Numbered from the stretch's first letter, positions 8,891 through 18,217 are shown. The stretch is DNA of 64,000 bases from Pontibacillus sp. HMF3514 (GCF_009858175.1 NZ_CP047393.1:3720001-3784000), one strand, 5' to 3'. A program made the numbers and translations. The notes: generated by a model from the sequence alone, not told the origin.

Positions 8891-8930
8891 AAAAAGTACA
8901 GGCTTTCTTATTAAGCAGTAAGCCTGTACT
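8891..8930 (-). terminator. Terminator of the 8929-9752 operon
   Basis: Arms AGTACAGGCTT / AAGCCTGTACT with a T-run on the minus strand; the right arm overlaps the stop codon of the minus-strand membrane gene. It could also stop the convergent oxidase operon, less efficiently because no T-run follows on plus. Confidence 0.75.
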
Positions 8931-9558
8931 AACGTTCACTTTCTTGCCAATGGGTAATAAATAAGTAAACTAATGCCCCAATAATCGGGATAAGCCCAAG
9001 TATAGACAAACGAGTACCTTGGCCATTTCGATGATAAGCATGGTGACTGATCCCCAATACAGAAAGTAGGGTAAGCATAAAAAAATCAAGGGTCATAACA
9101 TGAACAAAACGGGAATTGAAAAACGCCTCTTGATAAACTTCAACATTTCCATAAATAAGTCCGTAAATAACAAAAATCATAGTAAATATGAGTAGTGCAA
9201 AAGGGAAGAACGGGTTTTTAATCATTTCACCAATGCGATTGGAAGTTCTATTTTCTCTTTTACGTTGATCACGATGAAAAATGAAGTAGGGTAAAAGCGC
9301 AAATGCGCCAAATAAAAAGGAGAACATAACATAAGGCCAAGCTGAAATCGTTGATTGATCATTTTCTAACAACAGTAATCCAAATACCATCGGCCACACA
9401 CCTAGTAACAAGAAAACAGCCATGATAAGCGGTTCAGGTTCATCTAAGGAGAACAATGTTGCGACATAATCCAAATCACCTTCTATCGGTGTTAGAAATA
9501 AAGCGTAACAAATAAATAATAGCCAAAAGGCTAAAAGGATTGATTTAAGTTCTTTCAT
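8929..9558 (-). CDS. Polytopic membrane protein of unknown function
   Basis: 209 residues from ATG 9558 (GGAAGG upstream). About six hydrophobic helices and a basic cytoplasmic loop around HRDQRKRENRTSNR. I do not recognise the family. The start overlaps the stop of the preceding small gene by four bases (ATGA), so the two are translationally coupled. Confidence 0.7.
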   Translation of the reverse strand: MKELKSILLAFWLLFICYALFLTPIEGDLDYVATLFSLDEPEPLIMAVFLLLGVWPMVFGLLLLENDQSTISAWPYVMFSFLFGAFALLPYFIFHRDQRKRENRTSNRIGEMIKNPFFPFALLIFTMIFVIYGLIYGNVEVYQEAFFNSRFVHVMTLDFFMLTLLSVLGISHHAYHRNGQGTRLSILGLIPIIGALVYLFITHWQESER

Positions 9559-9752
9559 GAACGACCTTCCTCCCAATCCTTCTTATACCGCTCAACTTTT
9601 AATCTAAGATCCTCTATCATGCTTAACAAACGATCGAGATCAGATGGTTCAGCTTCCTCTCCATCCATGGATTCAATGACTTGCTGTAGCATTTGGATTC
9701 GGTTTTGAAGATAGTTCATTTGTGATGAACGATCATTTGTTGCCTTCCCCAT
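9555..9752 (-). CDS. SE1561-family small coiled-coil protein
   Basis: 65 residues, acidic, almost entirely helical (NYLQNRIQMLQQVIESMDGE then DLDRLLSMIEDLRLKVERYK), with heptad spacing suggesting a coiled coil. Resembles the SE1561 family of short Firmicute proteins of unknown function. GGGAGG ribosome binding site. First gene of a two-gene operon with the membrane protein. Confidence 0.75.
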   Translation of the reverse strand: MGKATNDRSSQMNYLQNRIQMLQQVIESMDGEEAEPSDLDRLLSMIEDLRLKVERYKKDWEEGRS

Positions 9753-9824
9753 TTTTATTCCTCCCCAATCTCTACGTTCTCTATAGTTTGTATTCCTATG
9801 ATATCAATAATAGTAGAGCAATTA

Positions 9825-9854
9825 AAGAAGACCTACCTATCGGTAAGTCTTCTT
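9825..9854 (-). terminator. Hairpin downstream of the LURP-like gene
   Basis: AAGAAGAC ... GTCTTCTT with inner TACC/GGTA pairing. Located about 120 bases past the stop at 9975, so it is probably its terminator, though the T-run is short. Confidence 0.5.
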
Positions 9855-9974
9855 GTTTGAGTAGAACCCATTAGTTATTAAATATTACAAATAAACCTTC
9901 TCTCCATCACAAACCTTTTCAAGCTGCTGATAAGGCATTGGTGTTTTTTTATTTTAATGAAAGTTCACCATAAT

Positions 9975-10481
9975 TTAAGTGGCGCCACCTGCTGCGTTTG
10001 AGGAGTTTCGCTTTTCAATCATATTCACACCCATAACGACAGCTATCAGTTCATCATCTGTTAGAACCTCAGTATGGTTGGTTAAGCAGAAAGCAGGTGA
10101 TTCAAAGAAACTATCTGTCCTATGAAACTCTCCTACCAAACTTTCTTGTTCATCATATACCTCATAATCTCTAGAGAACGCTTCAGATTCGATACGATAT
10201 ATCCCACGATCATATGCTTCATACTCATATTTTTTGGAGAAAAAAGCAAACCTTTGCACTAGTTCACCAATTTCCTGTTCCTGTTGATCTTGTACAAACC
10301 ACTTTCTTGAGAAGAATCGAAAACCACCTGACAATAGCACTTCTTCATTATTATTCAATATCATCACATCAGAACTGAATGCACCCTTTAAATCCAAAGT
10401 CCCTATCTGTTCTTTTTGATCATTATAAATCTCCGTTTTACCTGCAGAAAAGAAGTTGTCTGTAAAATAAATAGTAGACAT
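9975..10481 (-). CDS. LURP-one/tubby-like beta-barrel protein
   Basis: 168 residues from ATG 10481 (GGAGGGG upstream). Repeated beta-hairpin units (YNDQKEQIGTLDLKGAF; VQDQQEQEIGELVQRFAFFS; VYDEQESLVGEFHRTDSFF) suggest the tubby/LURP-one-related fold of phospholipid scramblase-like proteins. No membrane segment and no catalytic motif are visible. Function unknown. Confidence 0.65.
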   Translation of the reverse strand: MSTIYFTDNFFSAGKTEIYNDQKEQIGTLDLKGAFSSDVMILNNNEEVLLSGGFRFFSRKWFVQDQQEQEIGELVQRFAFFSKKYEYEAYDRGIYRIESEAFSRDYEVYDEQESLVGEFHRTDSFFESPAFCLTNHTEVLTDDELIAVVMGVNMIEKRNSSNAAGGAT

Positions 10482-10567
10482 GATACCCCTCCGTAACATT
10501 GGTTTACCTTTTATACGTATGCAAACCTTCAAAGTTTCAAGAACTTACAGTAAAGTTACTACAAAAA

Positions 10568-10605
10568 TACCGTATCCCCTCTCAATTTTAAGAAGGAATA
10601 CGGTA
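10568..10605 (-). terminator. Terminator of pgcA
   Basis: TACCGTAT / ATACGGTA arms, followed on the minus strand by TTTTTGT, twelve bases after the phosphoglucomutase stop. Confidence 0.8.
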
Positions 10606-10616
10606 ATCAAGATTAC

Positions 10617-12341
10617 TTATATGTTTTTCATTTTTGTTACAACATCTTCTTTCAATTGAGCTAAACGGTCCTGACTCTTCTCATAAGAATCTGTTTTCAC
10701 TCCAAAATAGCATTTGATCTTTGGTTCTGTACCAGAAGGGCGTAAGCAACACCAGCTCTCCTGTTCTAAATTAAATTTAATAACATTGGCATTTGGTAAC
10801 TCAATTTCCTCTGAACTATGATCTGTCATGAAAGTTCGAACACTCGTATCATAATCCTCTATGGTCTCAATAGAAAAAGGTCCCATTTTTGTTTCATCAT
10901 AATCACGAAAGTACTTCATCATTTTTTGAATTCTTTCCGAACCATCTTTCCCTTTAAGAGTCATGGATTCTAGTCCTTCTAGATAATATCCATGGCGGTC
11001 AAAGAGAGTGTGGAGCGCTTCAATAATGGTCTTCCCATGTGACTTCCAGTATGCCGCCATTTCACATGCTGTCATTGCAGCTTGCACAGCATCTTTATCG
11101 CGAACAAAGTCTCCTATTAAATAGCCATAGCTTTCCTCGTATCCAAACATGAATGAGCCTTCACCTTGCTCATCGAATTGACGCATTTTTTCACCTATGA
11201 ACTTAAACCCAGTTAAGGTTTCTAATGTTTCCACACCATAATAGTCCGCTACCGCTCGTCCCATTTCTGTGGTTACAATGGTTTTTATCATTTGTGCATC
11301 TTTAGGGAGATCTTTCGTTTGAGATAACACATAATCAAGCATTAACGTTCCAAGTTGATTTCCTGATAATACGATATACTCACCTTGGTTATCCTTTACA
11401 GCTACACCTAATCGATCAGCATCAGGATCAGTGCCAATCAATATGTCTGCGTCCTCTTCTTTCCCAAGCTCAATAGCCTTTTGGAAGGCTTGATGCTCTT
11501 CAGGATTAGGTGACTCTACTGTTGAAAATTCTGGGTCTGGTTCAGCTTGTTCCTTCACAACAGATACATTACGGAATCCTAAGTTCTCCAACCCATCTAA
11601 AATTGGTTTGTATGCAGTGCCATGTAGAGGAGTAAACACGATCTTTAGCTGATCTGCTTTTTCATGAATAACCGCTTGATTTTTTACAATTCCTTTTAAT
11701 TGTTCAAGATAAGCTTGATCCACTTCATCACCGATCCATGTGAGAAGCCCTTTACTCTCAAGTTCATCTTGCTCTAAAACATTGATTTCTAGTTCATTTT
11801 CCACACCATTTACATACGAAATTATCCGATCAGCTTCTTCCGGAGGTGTTTGCCCTCCGTCTTCATTATATACTTTGAAACCATTATATTCTGGAGGGTT
11901 ATGGCTGGCCGTAATCATAGCTCCAGCTGCTGTACCAAGGTAACGAACAGCAAAAGACAAATAAGGTGTCGGACGTAATGTTTCAAATATGTATGTAAGA
12001 ATGTTATGCGCTCCCATTACCTTAGCTGTCTCTAAGGCAAACTGAGGGGACATATAACGTGAATCATAGGCTAAAGCAACACCTTTTTGCTGGGCATCCT
12101 CTACATACTCCTCTAAGTATTGAGCTAACCCTTCAGCCGCTTTTCTTACGGTATAACGGTTCATGCGATTTGTTCCAGGTCCTAATACTCCTCGCATGCC
12201 ACCCGTCCCAAAAGTTAAGTTAGTATAGAAAGCATCTTCTAATTCTTTCTCATTATATGAAATTTTCGTTAATTGCTCTCTTAAATCTGGATCTAAATTT
12301 TGATACTGATCCCATTTTTGATATGTATCTTTCCAGTTCAT
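10617..12341 (-). CDS. pgcA: Alpha-phosphoglucomutase / phosphosugar mutase
   Basis: 574 residues, close to B. subtilis PgcA. Interconverts glucose-1-phosphate and glucose-6-phosphate, feeding UDP-glucose for glycolipid and teichoic acid glycosylation. Phosphoserine loop MITASHNPPEYNGFKVYN (about 140-157), metal loop IGTDPDADRLG (about 295-305), sugar-binding FMFGYEESYGYLIG (about 395-408) and phosphate-binding LRPSGTEPKIKCY near the C-terminus are all intact. ATG start with GGGGGAGCAGG upstream. Monocistronic. Confidence 0.95.
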   Translation of the reverse strand: MNWKDTYQKWDQYQNLDPDLREQLTKISYNEKELEDAFYTNLTFGTGGMRGVLGPGTNRMNRYTVRKAAEGLAQYLEEYVEDAQQKGVALAYDSRYMSPQFALETAKVMGAHNILTYIFETLRPTPYLSFAVRYLGTAAGAMITASHNPPEYNGFKVYNEDGGQTPPEEADRIISYVNGVENELEINVLEQDELESKGLLTWIGDEVDQAYLEQLKGIVKNQAVIHEKADQLKIVFTPLHGTAYKPILDGLENLGFRNVSVVKEQAEPDPEFSTVESPNPEEHQAFQKAIELGKEEDADILIGTDPDADRLGVAVKDNQGEYIVLSGNQLGTLMLDYVLSQTKDLPKDAQMIKTIVTTEMGRAVADYYGVETLETLTGFKFIGEKMRQFDEQGEGSFMFGYEESYGYLIGDFVRDKDAVQAAMTACEMAAYWKSHGKTIIEALHTLFDRHGYYLEGLESMTLKGKDGSERIQKMMKYFRDYDETKMGPFSIETIEDYDTSVRTFMTDHSSEEIELPNANVIKFNLEQESWCCLRPSGTEPKIKCYFGVKTDSYEKSQDRLAQLKEDVVTKMKNI

Positions 12342-12450
12342 CCTGCTCCCCCTCTATATCATCAAGTTGTATTTATGTATGATTGTTTAGTGAATATAGG
12401 TGAATTATACCATATGTAACCAGATATGTTTCATGGAGTAATAAAAACAA

Positions 12451-12473
12451 AAGACTCCTATTATAAGAGTCTT
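12451..12473 (-). terminator. Terminator of the EAL-HDOD gene
   Basis: AAGACTC / GAGTCTT hairpin directly after the stop, followed on the minus strand by TTTTGTTTTTATT. Confidence 0.75.
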
Positions 12474-12475
12474 AA

Positions 12476-13741
12476 TTACATACTATTTAACGATTTGTCC
12501 TTTTTATAAAAGGTTTCCATGATGGTTTGAGTCCATTCTAATGAATCTTTATAATATTGAAACACGTCTTCCATAGAAATACCTAATTCGTTTGATTTCA
12601 TTTCAATTTGGTCCCATTTCCCTTGTTCAACAAGTTGGCTTAATTCAAGTACTGCTCTATACGAATTGGGTTTCCCTTTAATTGCATCTTTAATTTCCTC
12701 ATGCAATGGAAGATCATTTAATATGTCATTTAAAGGTCTATACATAAAGGTATCAATACACGATAACATCCCTGTTAAAAAGTAGCTTGAACTCTCTTGT
12801 TTTTGTCCAAATTGGTTGGCAATAAGTTCTCCCATTTTAGCTCTCATGAAACTAAGTTTTATGACTTCGCTCGGAACTTTATTATTCTGATTTTTTAATT
12901 CTCTTAGTGTTAAAACGTAAGCCCATTTCTTTACTTCTTTTAATCCAAGTAACACAATCGCTTGCTCTATGGATTTTATAGGTTCTATGCGACGATATGA
13001 TGCAGAATTAATAAGCTGTAATAGTTTGAAAGATAAAGCCACATCCATCTCAACTTTTTGAGCGATCTTTTTTATGTTGGGTTCTTCTTGTGAGAGTTCT
13101 TTAATTAGTTCTAAATGGTGAAATGGATAAATCGATACATCATATGAGGTTAAGATAACTGGTTTACTGAAGAAATACCCTTGAAAGTATGTGAACCCTT
13201 TTCGGACACATGCTTGATACTCTTCGTAGGTCTCCACTTTCTCTGCTAACCATTCCAATTCATATGGTGCTAGCTTTTCAAACATCCTCCTTTGTAATTC
13301 ATCAGAGGTTGCTTGAATATCCACTTTAATAATATCTGCATTCTCCAATAATTCGTAAGTATGAGGATGGTCTTCATTAAGAATATAGTCATCAAGAGCG
13401 ATTCGAAATCCTCTCTTTTTTAACACCTTACATATTTGAATAATTTCTTTAGTAGGTTTGATATTTTCTAATACTTCGATCACAAGTGTGTCTGGAGGAA
13501 AACATAATGGAAGTTCACTTTTAAGTAAGTTCTCGGTGAAATTAACAAAAACACTTTTACCTTCTGAAATTTGCTCTAAACCAATATTAAAGTAACTATT
13601 AAATACAACATCAGCTGTTGCCTCATCCCCATCTATTTGAGGAAAATAGTTATTCTCTTTACTACCACGGTATAAGAGCTCATAGGCAAACACTTCACAC
13701 TTGTTGTTTAAAATCGGTTGCCTAGCAACATAAACTTCCAC
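12476..13741 (-). CDS. yuxH: EAL-HDOD domain protein, YuxH-like, probably without phosphodiesterase activity
   Basis: 421 residues from GTG 13741 (AAGGGGG upstream). Residues 1-200 form an EAL domain in which the signature is ELL (VFAYELLYRG) and the DDFG motif is DDYI (IALDDYILNEDH); with these changes cyclic-di-GMP hydrolysis is unlikely. Residues about 205-400 are an HDOD domain (DVALSFKLLQLINSAS; IEQAIVLLGLKEVKKWAYVL). Architecture and length match B. subtilis YuxH. Probably a signalling scaffold or c-di-GMP-related effector. Monocistronic. Confidence 0.87.
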   Translation of the reverse strand: MEVYVARQPILNNKCEVFAYELLYRGSKENNYFPQIDGDEATADVVFNSYFNIGLEQISEGKSVFVNFTENLLKSELPLCFPPDTLVIEVLENIKPTKEIIQICKVLKKRGFRIALDDYILNEDHPHTYELLENADIIKVDIQATSDELQRRMFEKLAPYELEWLAEKVETYEEYQACVRKGFTYFQGYFFSKPVILTSYDVSIYPFHHLELIKELSQEEPNIKKIAQKVEMDVALSFKLLQLINSASYRRIEPIKSIEQAIVLLGLKEVKKWAYVLTLRELKNQNNKVPSEVIKLSFMRAKMGELIANQFGQKQESSSYFLTGMLSCIDTFMYRPLNDILNDLPLHEEIKDAIKGKPNSYRAVLELSQLVEQGKWDQIEMKSNELGISMEDVFQYYKDSLEWTQTIMETFYKKDKSLNSM

Positions 13742-14028
13742 ACTTAAGCCCCCTTCTCATAAAAGATAGTAATTTAAATATAAACTATAAACGCTTGCAA
13801 GGGAATAGGTACTAGGAAATTGTTCTTAATCAATTCCATTTTAATTACAGTTTTTCAAGAGTCCATTACATTATTAAAAGTGAGCGTGTGTTGGATCATG
13901 TTTAAATAATTTTATTATTGAAACCTTCTGCAACCATAATTGTACACATTGTCCGAGCAGAAATACGGATAGGGTTGTTCAAACTCCTAATGGGTCACCA
14001 AGAAGCTAATGTTGTAGCAAAATAGATA

Positions 14029-14277
14029 ATGGTTACACCTAACAGATATTGTAAGATCCGAAGAAAGAACATTGTATTTCACACATTTCTTTGACAAAAT
14101 ATATAGAGATCCCAAATCACCATGGAGGAATGTCTTTCAAAGCCACAGAGAAGGTTTGAAAAAAATCTATTGAGTCACACTGGGTAAGGAAGGATTTTAT
14201 TATGAAGATGGCGAAATGGATATACTTCCCGAGGTTTTAATTTACCGTATATATATAAATATTGATTTCTTATATTG
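14029..14277 (+). pseudogene. Probable degraded gene remnant
   Basis: In the 550-base gap between 13742 and 14293 one plus-strand frame reads as protein-like sequence for about 80 codons (THFFDKIYRDPKSPWRNVFQ ... GKEGFYYEDGEMDILPEVLI), interrupted by a TGA at 14170-14172. An upstream piece around 13945-14022 also reads like protein in another frame, ending in GHQEANVVAK. There is no start with a ribosome site. I interpret this as the decayed 3' part of a gene, family unknown. The rest of the gap shows nothing else. Confidence 0.4.
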
Positions 14278-14293
14278 AAGAAGGTGTGGTTTT

Positions 14294-15370
14294 ATGTATC
14301 AAAAGCGTTGGTTTCAAACATTAATCGTTATAACCCTAGTACTATTAATCTTTTTACTATTTCGCGAGACACAATATATGTTCCATCCGATCTATACATA
14401 TATCGGAGCAATTTCGTTACCGTTTATCATAGGTGGGTTACTCTACTACATTTCACGCCCCCTTATGCATATCCTAGAAGCGTATAAAATACCAAGAATT
14501 GCAGCGATATTAATTATATTTGTGCTGTTCATTCTGTTAATTTACCTAGTTATCACTTATATTGCTCCAATTGCTCAAGAGCAGTTCACTCGCTTCATAG
14601 ATAGCACAGATGAATGGTCCTTAGAAATTCAATCCATTATTGAATCATGGCAGAATAATCAAGTCATTATCCCAGATCAGTTTGCTGAACCAGTTGATAA
14701 TGCAACTGATTCTTTAATAAATTTTGCAAAGGATTTTGCAGTTGGTTTACCAAACTTTATTTTTACACTCATTGCCCAAATTGTGCAGTTTGTTTTCCTA
14801 TTAGTGCTTGTTCCATTCTTTTTATTCTATATGCTGAAAGACGGGGACAAACTCCAACCATTTTTAACTCAATTCTTTAAGGAGAAAAGAGCGAAAAGTC
14901 TAGGTCGACTATTAAAAAGAATGGACCACACATTATCTGCTTTTATACAGGGCCAACTAACTGTTAGTTTATGTGTCGGTGTACTCTTGTATATTGGTTA
15001 TGTCATTATTGGACTTCCTTATTCTTTATCACTGGCCTTATTCGGTATGCTAACAAACGTAATACCATTTGCGGGGCCATACTTAGCCGTCGTACCGGCA
15101 ATTTTAGTTGCATTTTTCCAAGATCCAATGATGGTATTATACGTAATTATCATCATGATCATAGCCCAACAAATTGAAGGAAATCTTATATCTCCTAATA
15201 TCATGGGGAAAGCACTTCAAATACACCCGCTTACGATCATTACACTTATATTAGCAGCAGGGAGTATTGCTGGTTTTATAGGACTTCTATTCGCCATACC
15301 GTTTTACGCAATTGTCAAAACAGTTGTGGCTCACTTTTATGAAGAAGCATTTCATTCAAAAGAAATTTAA
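14294..15370 (+). CDS. AI-2E family transporter (YueF-like permease)
   Basis: 358 residues, ATG 14294 with AAGGTGTGG upstream. About seven to eight membrane helices with the family layout: two N-terminal pairs, a soluble helical segment (about 85-145) and four C-terminal helices. LVPFFLFYMLKDGDKLQPFL and QQIEGNLISPNIMGKALQIH are hallmark sequences of the AI-2E/UPF0118 family, whose members export varied small solutes or act as Na+/H+ antiporters; B. subtilis YueF is the nearest named relative I can suggest. Substrate unproven. Confidence 0.88.
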   Translation: MYQKRWFQTLIVITLVLLIFLLFRETQYMFHPIYTYIGAISLPFIIGGLLYYISRPLMHILEAYKIPRIAAILIIFVLFILLIYLVITYIAPIAQEQFTRFIDSTDEWSLEIQSIIESWQNNQVIIPDQFAEPVDNATDSLINFAKDFAVGLPNFIFTLIAQIVQFVFLLVLVPFFLFYMLKDGDKLQPFLTQFFKEKRAKSLGRLLKRMDHTLSAFIQGQLTVSLCVGVLLYIGYVIIGLPYSLSLALFGMLTNVIPFAGPYLAVVPAILVAFFQDPMMVLYVIIIMIIAQQIEGNLISPNIMGKALQIHPLTIITLILAAGSIAGFIGLLFAIPFYAIVKTVVAHFYEEAFHSKEI

Positions 15371-15375
15371 TAATC

Positions 15376-15411
15376 AAAAGAGCCCTTACCTATGCGGTAA
15401 GGGCTCTTTTT
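15376..15411. terminator. Strong bidirectional terminator
   Basis: AAAAGAGCCCTTACC / GGTAAGGGCTCTTTTT with a five-base loop, between convergent genes. Confidence 0.9.
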
Positions 15412-15437
15412 GGGTATTTATTCTTATAGCAACGATG

Positions 15438-16070
15438 CTAGGCTGACTGATCAAATATTGTCTGAGGCTTTCTCATAAATGCTCCTTGCTGTTGTTGATA
15501 TTTTTGAATGGCCTGGTTTCGAATATCTTCATGGTGTTGTTCATCCGCATTCTTATTCTCTTTACTCTTCATTTCAGATTGAGCTTCTAAAATAGCTTGA
15601 GAAGCCTTTGATGCTACTTGCATGTCTTGTGAAGATGGGTTTGCAGGAGATAATGCAGCACGACGGACTTGCTCCATAGCCTGAATGGTTTCCTCAGGGT
15701 CTTCACTTTTCGGCATTTGAACAGGCACTTCTCCACCTATTATATACTCTTGACCATCTGGCCCTTTCTGAAAATCATAACTAATTCCACCTGCGAATTT
15801 CCCACCAACTGATCGGTGAGCTTGTTCATGAGCTTTAACTTTTTGTTCTACAGCCTTCAGCTCCGAAATTTGTCTTTTTTGCTCTGGCGAAAGCTGTTCA
15901 CCGTAGTGAAGATCTTTCTTTTCCGTATCTAAAGCTACCCTCTCTGAATTAGACGAAGGGACATTCTTATGACTATGGTTTGAATCAAATTGATTTTGGA
16001 CAGAATGGTTACTGCTACGAACGATAGAATTGTAGACGGCATGTTGGGGATTTCCTTGAACCGAATTCAT
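15438..16070 (-). CDS. SprA-related putative metalloprotease
   Basis: 210 residues from ATG 16070 (GGAGGTG upstream). Residues about 75-150 match the SprA-related family: ELKAVEQKVKAHEQAHRSVG includes an HEQAH zinc-protease-like motif, followed by GKFAGGISYDFQKGPDGQEY and IIGGEVPVQMP. Flanking N- and C-terminal parts are low-complexity, rich in Ser, Asn, Gln and Lys. No signal peptide. The family is annotated as a putative metalloprotease by motif; activity is not established. Confidence 0.8.
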   Translation of the reverse strand: MNSVQGNPQHAVYNSIVRSSNHSVQNQFDSNHSHKNVPSSNSERVALDTEKKDLHYGEQLSPEQKRQISELKAVEQKVKAHEQAHRSVGGKFAGGISYDFQKGPDGQEYIIGGEVPVQMPKSEDPEETIQAMEQVRRAALSPANPSSQDMQVASKASQAILEAQSEMKSKENKNADEQHHEDIRNQAIQKYQQQQGAFMRKPQTIFDQSA

Positions 16071-16252
16071 GAGAAACACCTCCATCTATTATTTTAAAAT
16101 AAGGACGAACTAGTGTTTAATTATTCTTTCTTCATGCTTTTGTCATATTCCTCTATCATTCGTAAAAAAATTAAAACTAAATACGATACGCTTCAAATTA
16201 CCAATTCAATTCCATAGAAGTTTTTTCTATTCTAAAATTTTTGATAATTGAA

Positions 16253-16281
16253 TTGACAAAAAATTTTGATGTTGGTACGAT
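16253..16281 (+). promoter_or_regulatory. Sigma-A-type promoter of the brnQ leader
   Basis: TTGACA at 16253-16258, a 17-base spacer and TACGAT at 16276-16281. Transcription would start near 16288. Confidence 0.65.
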
Positions 16282-16287
16282 TACATC

Positions 16288-16577
16288 ATCTTGAACATCG
16301 AAGCAAATATCTATGATGAGAAGAGTAAGATAGTTTGGAGTATTACAGAGAGTCAACATCCGCTGAAAGTTGACATACTGCACCTATTCGAATATCACCT
16401 CTGAGATGCTTGGCTGAACATACAGTAAGCCATGCCGGTTTTTCCGCCGTTACCATGGAATGTGTATGATGGTACACAGATAAAGCGCTATGACTAAATA
16501 TTCTAAAAATTTTGTCATAGAATTAAGGTGGTAACGCGAAACGCTCGTCCTTATTCAGTAAGGGGACGGGTTTTTTT
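16288..16577 (+). promoter_or_regulatory. T-box riboswitch, probably isoleucine-specific, controlling brnQ
   Basis: The leader ends in the T-box sequence AAGGTGGTAACGCG (16525-16538), which pairs with the 3' end of uncharged tRNA, followed by the terminator hairpin CGTCCTTA/TAAGGGGACG and TTTTTTT (about 16544-16577). The upstream stem I region has the AGAGTAAG element (16322-16329) and the specifier-loop-like GAATATCACC (16390-16399). The triplet ATC at 16394-16396 is an isoleucine codon, in keeping with the branched-chain amino acid carrier downstream. The AGGGTGG part carries one base change from the common consensus. Specifier choice is inference from alignment by eye. Confidence 0.85.
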
Positions 16578-16614
16578 AATGAACAATAAGAACATTTGAG
16601 AAAGGGTTAGGGTT

Positions 16615-17940
16615 ATGACTAGAAAAGATACATTCACGATCGGTTTTATGTTATTTGCACTATTTTTTGGAGCCGGAAACTTAATTTACCCTCCTGAACT
16701 AGGAATTCAAGCTGGAACATCCTTTTGGCCAGCCATTTTAGGATTTATTTTAACTGGAGTAGGATTACCCATTGTAGGCGTTGCAGCAATTGCTCTTGTA
16801 AGTGATGATGCCAAAGCTTTAGGAAGTCGCGTGCATCCTGTGTTTGGTCTTGTGTTTACTGCAGTTATTTATTTAGCTATTGGACCATTCTTTGGTATTC
16901 CACGTGCCGCTAACGTTGCGTATGAGATGGGGGTTATGCCCGTCATTGTATCAGGTGGAACTATGGCGCTTTTCTTATTTTCAGTCGTTTTTTTCGCTAT
17001 CGTATTATTTGTTAGTTTAAATCCATCTAAAATCGTCGACCGAATTGGACAATGGTTAACACCTGCATTATTAATAGCTATTGTAGCTTTATGTATTGCA
17101 AGCTTCTTTCAGTTTGATGCACCGTTACAATCACCAGAAACAACCTATACAACCGCTCCATTTTTCAAAGGATTTGTAAACGGCTATCTAACAATGGACG
17201 CCATCGCTGGGTTAGCTTTCGGAATAATTGTTGTTACTGCGTTGAAGGATCGAGGAGTAACAGAAAAGAAATCCGTCTTCAAACAAACGTTAAAGGTTGG
17301 TGCTGTCACAGCTACCGGTCTTGCTGTAGTCTACACTTCAATCGGTTGGATGGGTGCGAAATTAGCTACATTCGGTTCATTTGAAGGTGGAGCCGACATT
17401 CTTTCTGCAGGAGCAAGTCATTTATTTGGATCATTTGGCGCTATACTATTAGGCGTTATTGTTGCTCTAGCTTGTTTCACAACTTGCGTTGGACTAACAG
17501 TGGCATGCAGTCAGTTTTTCTCAAACACATTCTCTGGATTAAAATATTCTCATGTAGCAGTAGGAGTAACCATTGTGAGTTTTCTTGTAACTAACCTTGG
17601 ACTATCTCAAATCATCTCCTACTCTGTTCCTGTTCTATACTTTATTTATCCGTTAGCGATCGTTCTCATCGTTTTATCCTTTTTCCACAACGCTTTCAAT
17701 GGATCAAGCTATGTGTATCGCGGTGCACTCCTACTTACAAGCTTCTTTAGCTTATATAGTGGACTCAGCGCAGCTAAGCTCACTTGGGCACCTCTTCAAA
17801 GTGCATTATCCATCTTCCCTCTATTTGAAGAAGGTCTTGGATGGATCGTACCAGCCCTTATAGGTGCAGGATTAGGATATTTATTAGATCGCTCCCGCAG
17901 GAACTCTAAGTATGTAGCTGCTACAAAGAATGCATCATAA
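16615..17940 (+). CDS. brnQ: Branched-chain amino acid:cation symporter, BrnQ family
   Basis: 441 residues with about twelve membrane helices. The N-terminus TIGFMLFALFFGAGNLIYPP is the signature of LIVCS-family carriers that import leucine, isoleucine and valine with Na+ or H+. A conserved GFVNGYLTMDAIAGLAFGI lies mid-protein. Starts at ATG 16615 with AAAGGGTTAGGG upstream, 37 bases past a T-box terminator, so expression should rise when the cognate tRNA (probably Ile) is uncharged. Confidence 0.93.
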   Translation: MTRKDTFTIGFMLFALFFGAGNLIYPPELGIQAGTSFWPAILGFILTGVGLPIVGVAAIALVSDDAKALGSRVHPVFGLVFTAVIYLAIGPFFGIPRAANVAYEMGVMPVIVSGGTMALFLFSVVFFAIVLFVSLNPSKIVDRIGQWLTPALLIAIVALCIASFFQFDAPLQSPETTYTTAPFFKGFVNGYLTMDAIAGLAFGIIVVTALKDRGVTEKKSVFKQTLKVGAVTATGLAVVYTSIGWMGAKLATFGSFEGGADILSAGASHLFGSFGAILLGVIVALACFTTCVGLTVACSQFFSNTFSGLKYSHVAVGVTIVSFLVTNLGLSQIISYSVPVLYFIYPLAIVLIVLSFFHNAFNGSSYVYRGALLLTSFFSLYSGLSAAKLTWAPLQSALSIFPLFEEGLGWIVPALIGAGLGYLLDRSRRNSKYVAATKNAS

Positions 17941-17956
17941 AGAATTAAATATCATG

Positions 17957-17999
17957 AAAAAGCCCAGCCTTCGTTTATGCGTCGAAGGCTGGGCTTTTC
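17957..17999. terminator. Terminator between brnQ and the 72-residue gene
   Basis: AAAAAGCCCAGCCTTCG / CGAAGGCTGGGCTTTT, nine-base loop; serves convergent genes. Confidence 0.9.
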
Positions 18000-18217
18000 T
18001 ATTCCTGATCTATGGAGGGAGCTATACTTTCTGAATCTTTTTCTTGGCACGATTGTAGCTGCAATCGGTGGTATCGATGCAACGCATAAAAGTGTTCGAA
18101 TAATTTTCCATGAGTCTGCTGATATTGCCTCGCTAAGTGTTCATAAATTTTTGCCTGTTCACTGTGGAAATCAGGATCATGTATCATCCCCATCATCCTT
18201 TCTACATACGACTTCAT
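17999..18217 (-). CDS. Small hypothetical helical protein
   Basis: 72 residues with a good AAAGGAGA ribosome site five bases before ATG 18217. Rich in His, Gln and Glu (EQAKIYEHLARQYQQTHG; FYALHRYHRLQLQS), predicted mostly helical, no membrane segment. I do not recognise the family. Its 3' end abuts the shared terminator, which supports it being a real transcribed gene. Confidence 0.6.
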   Translation of the reverse strand: MKSYVERMMGMIHDPDFHSEQAKIYEHLARQYQQTHGKLFEHFYALHRYHRLQLQSCQEKDSESIAPSIDQE

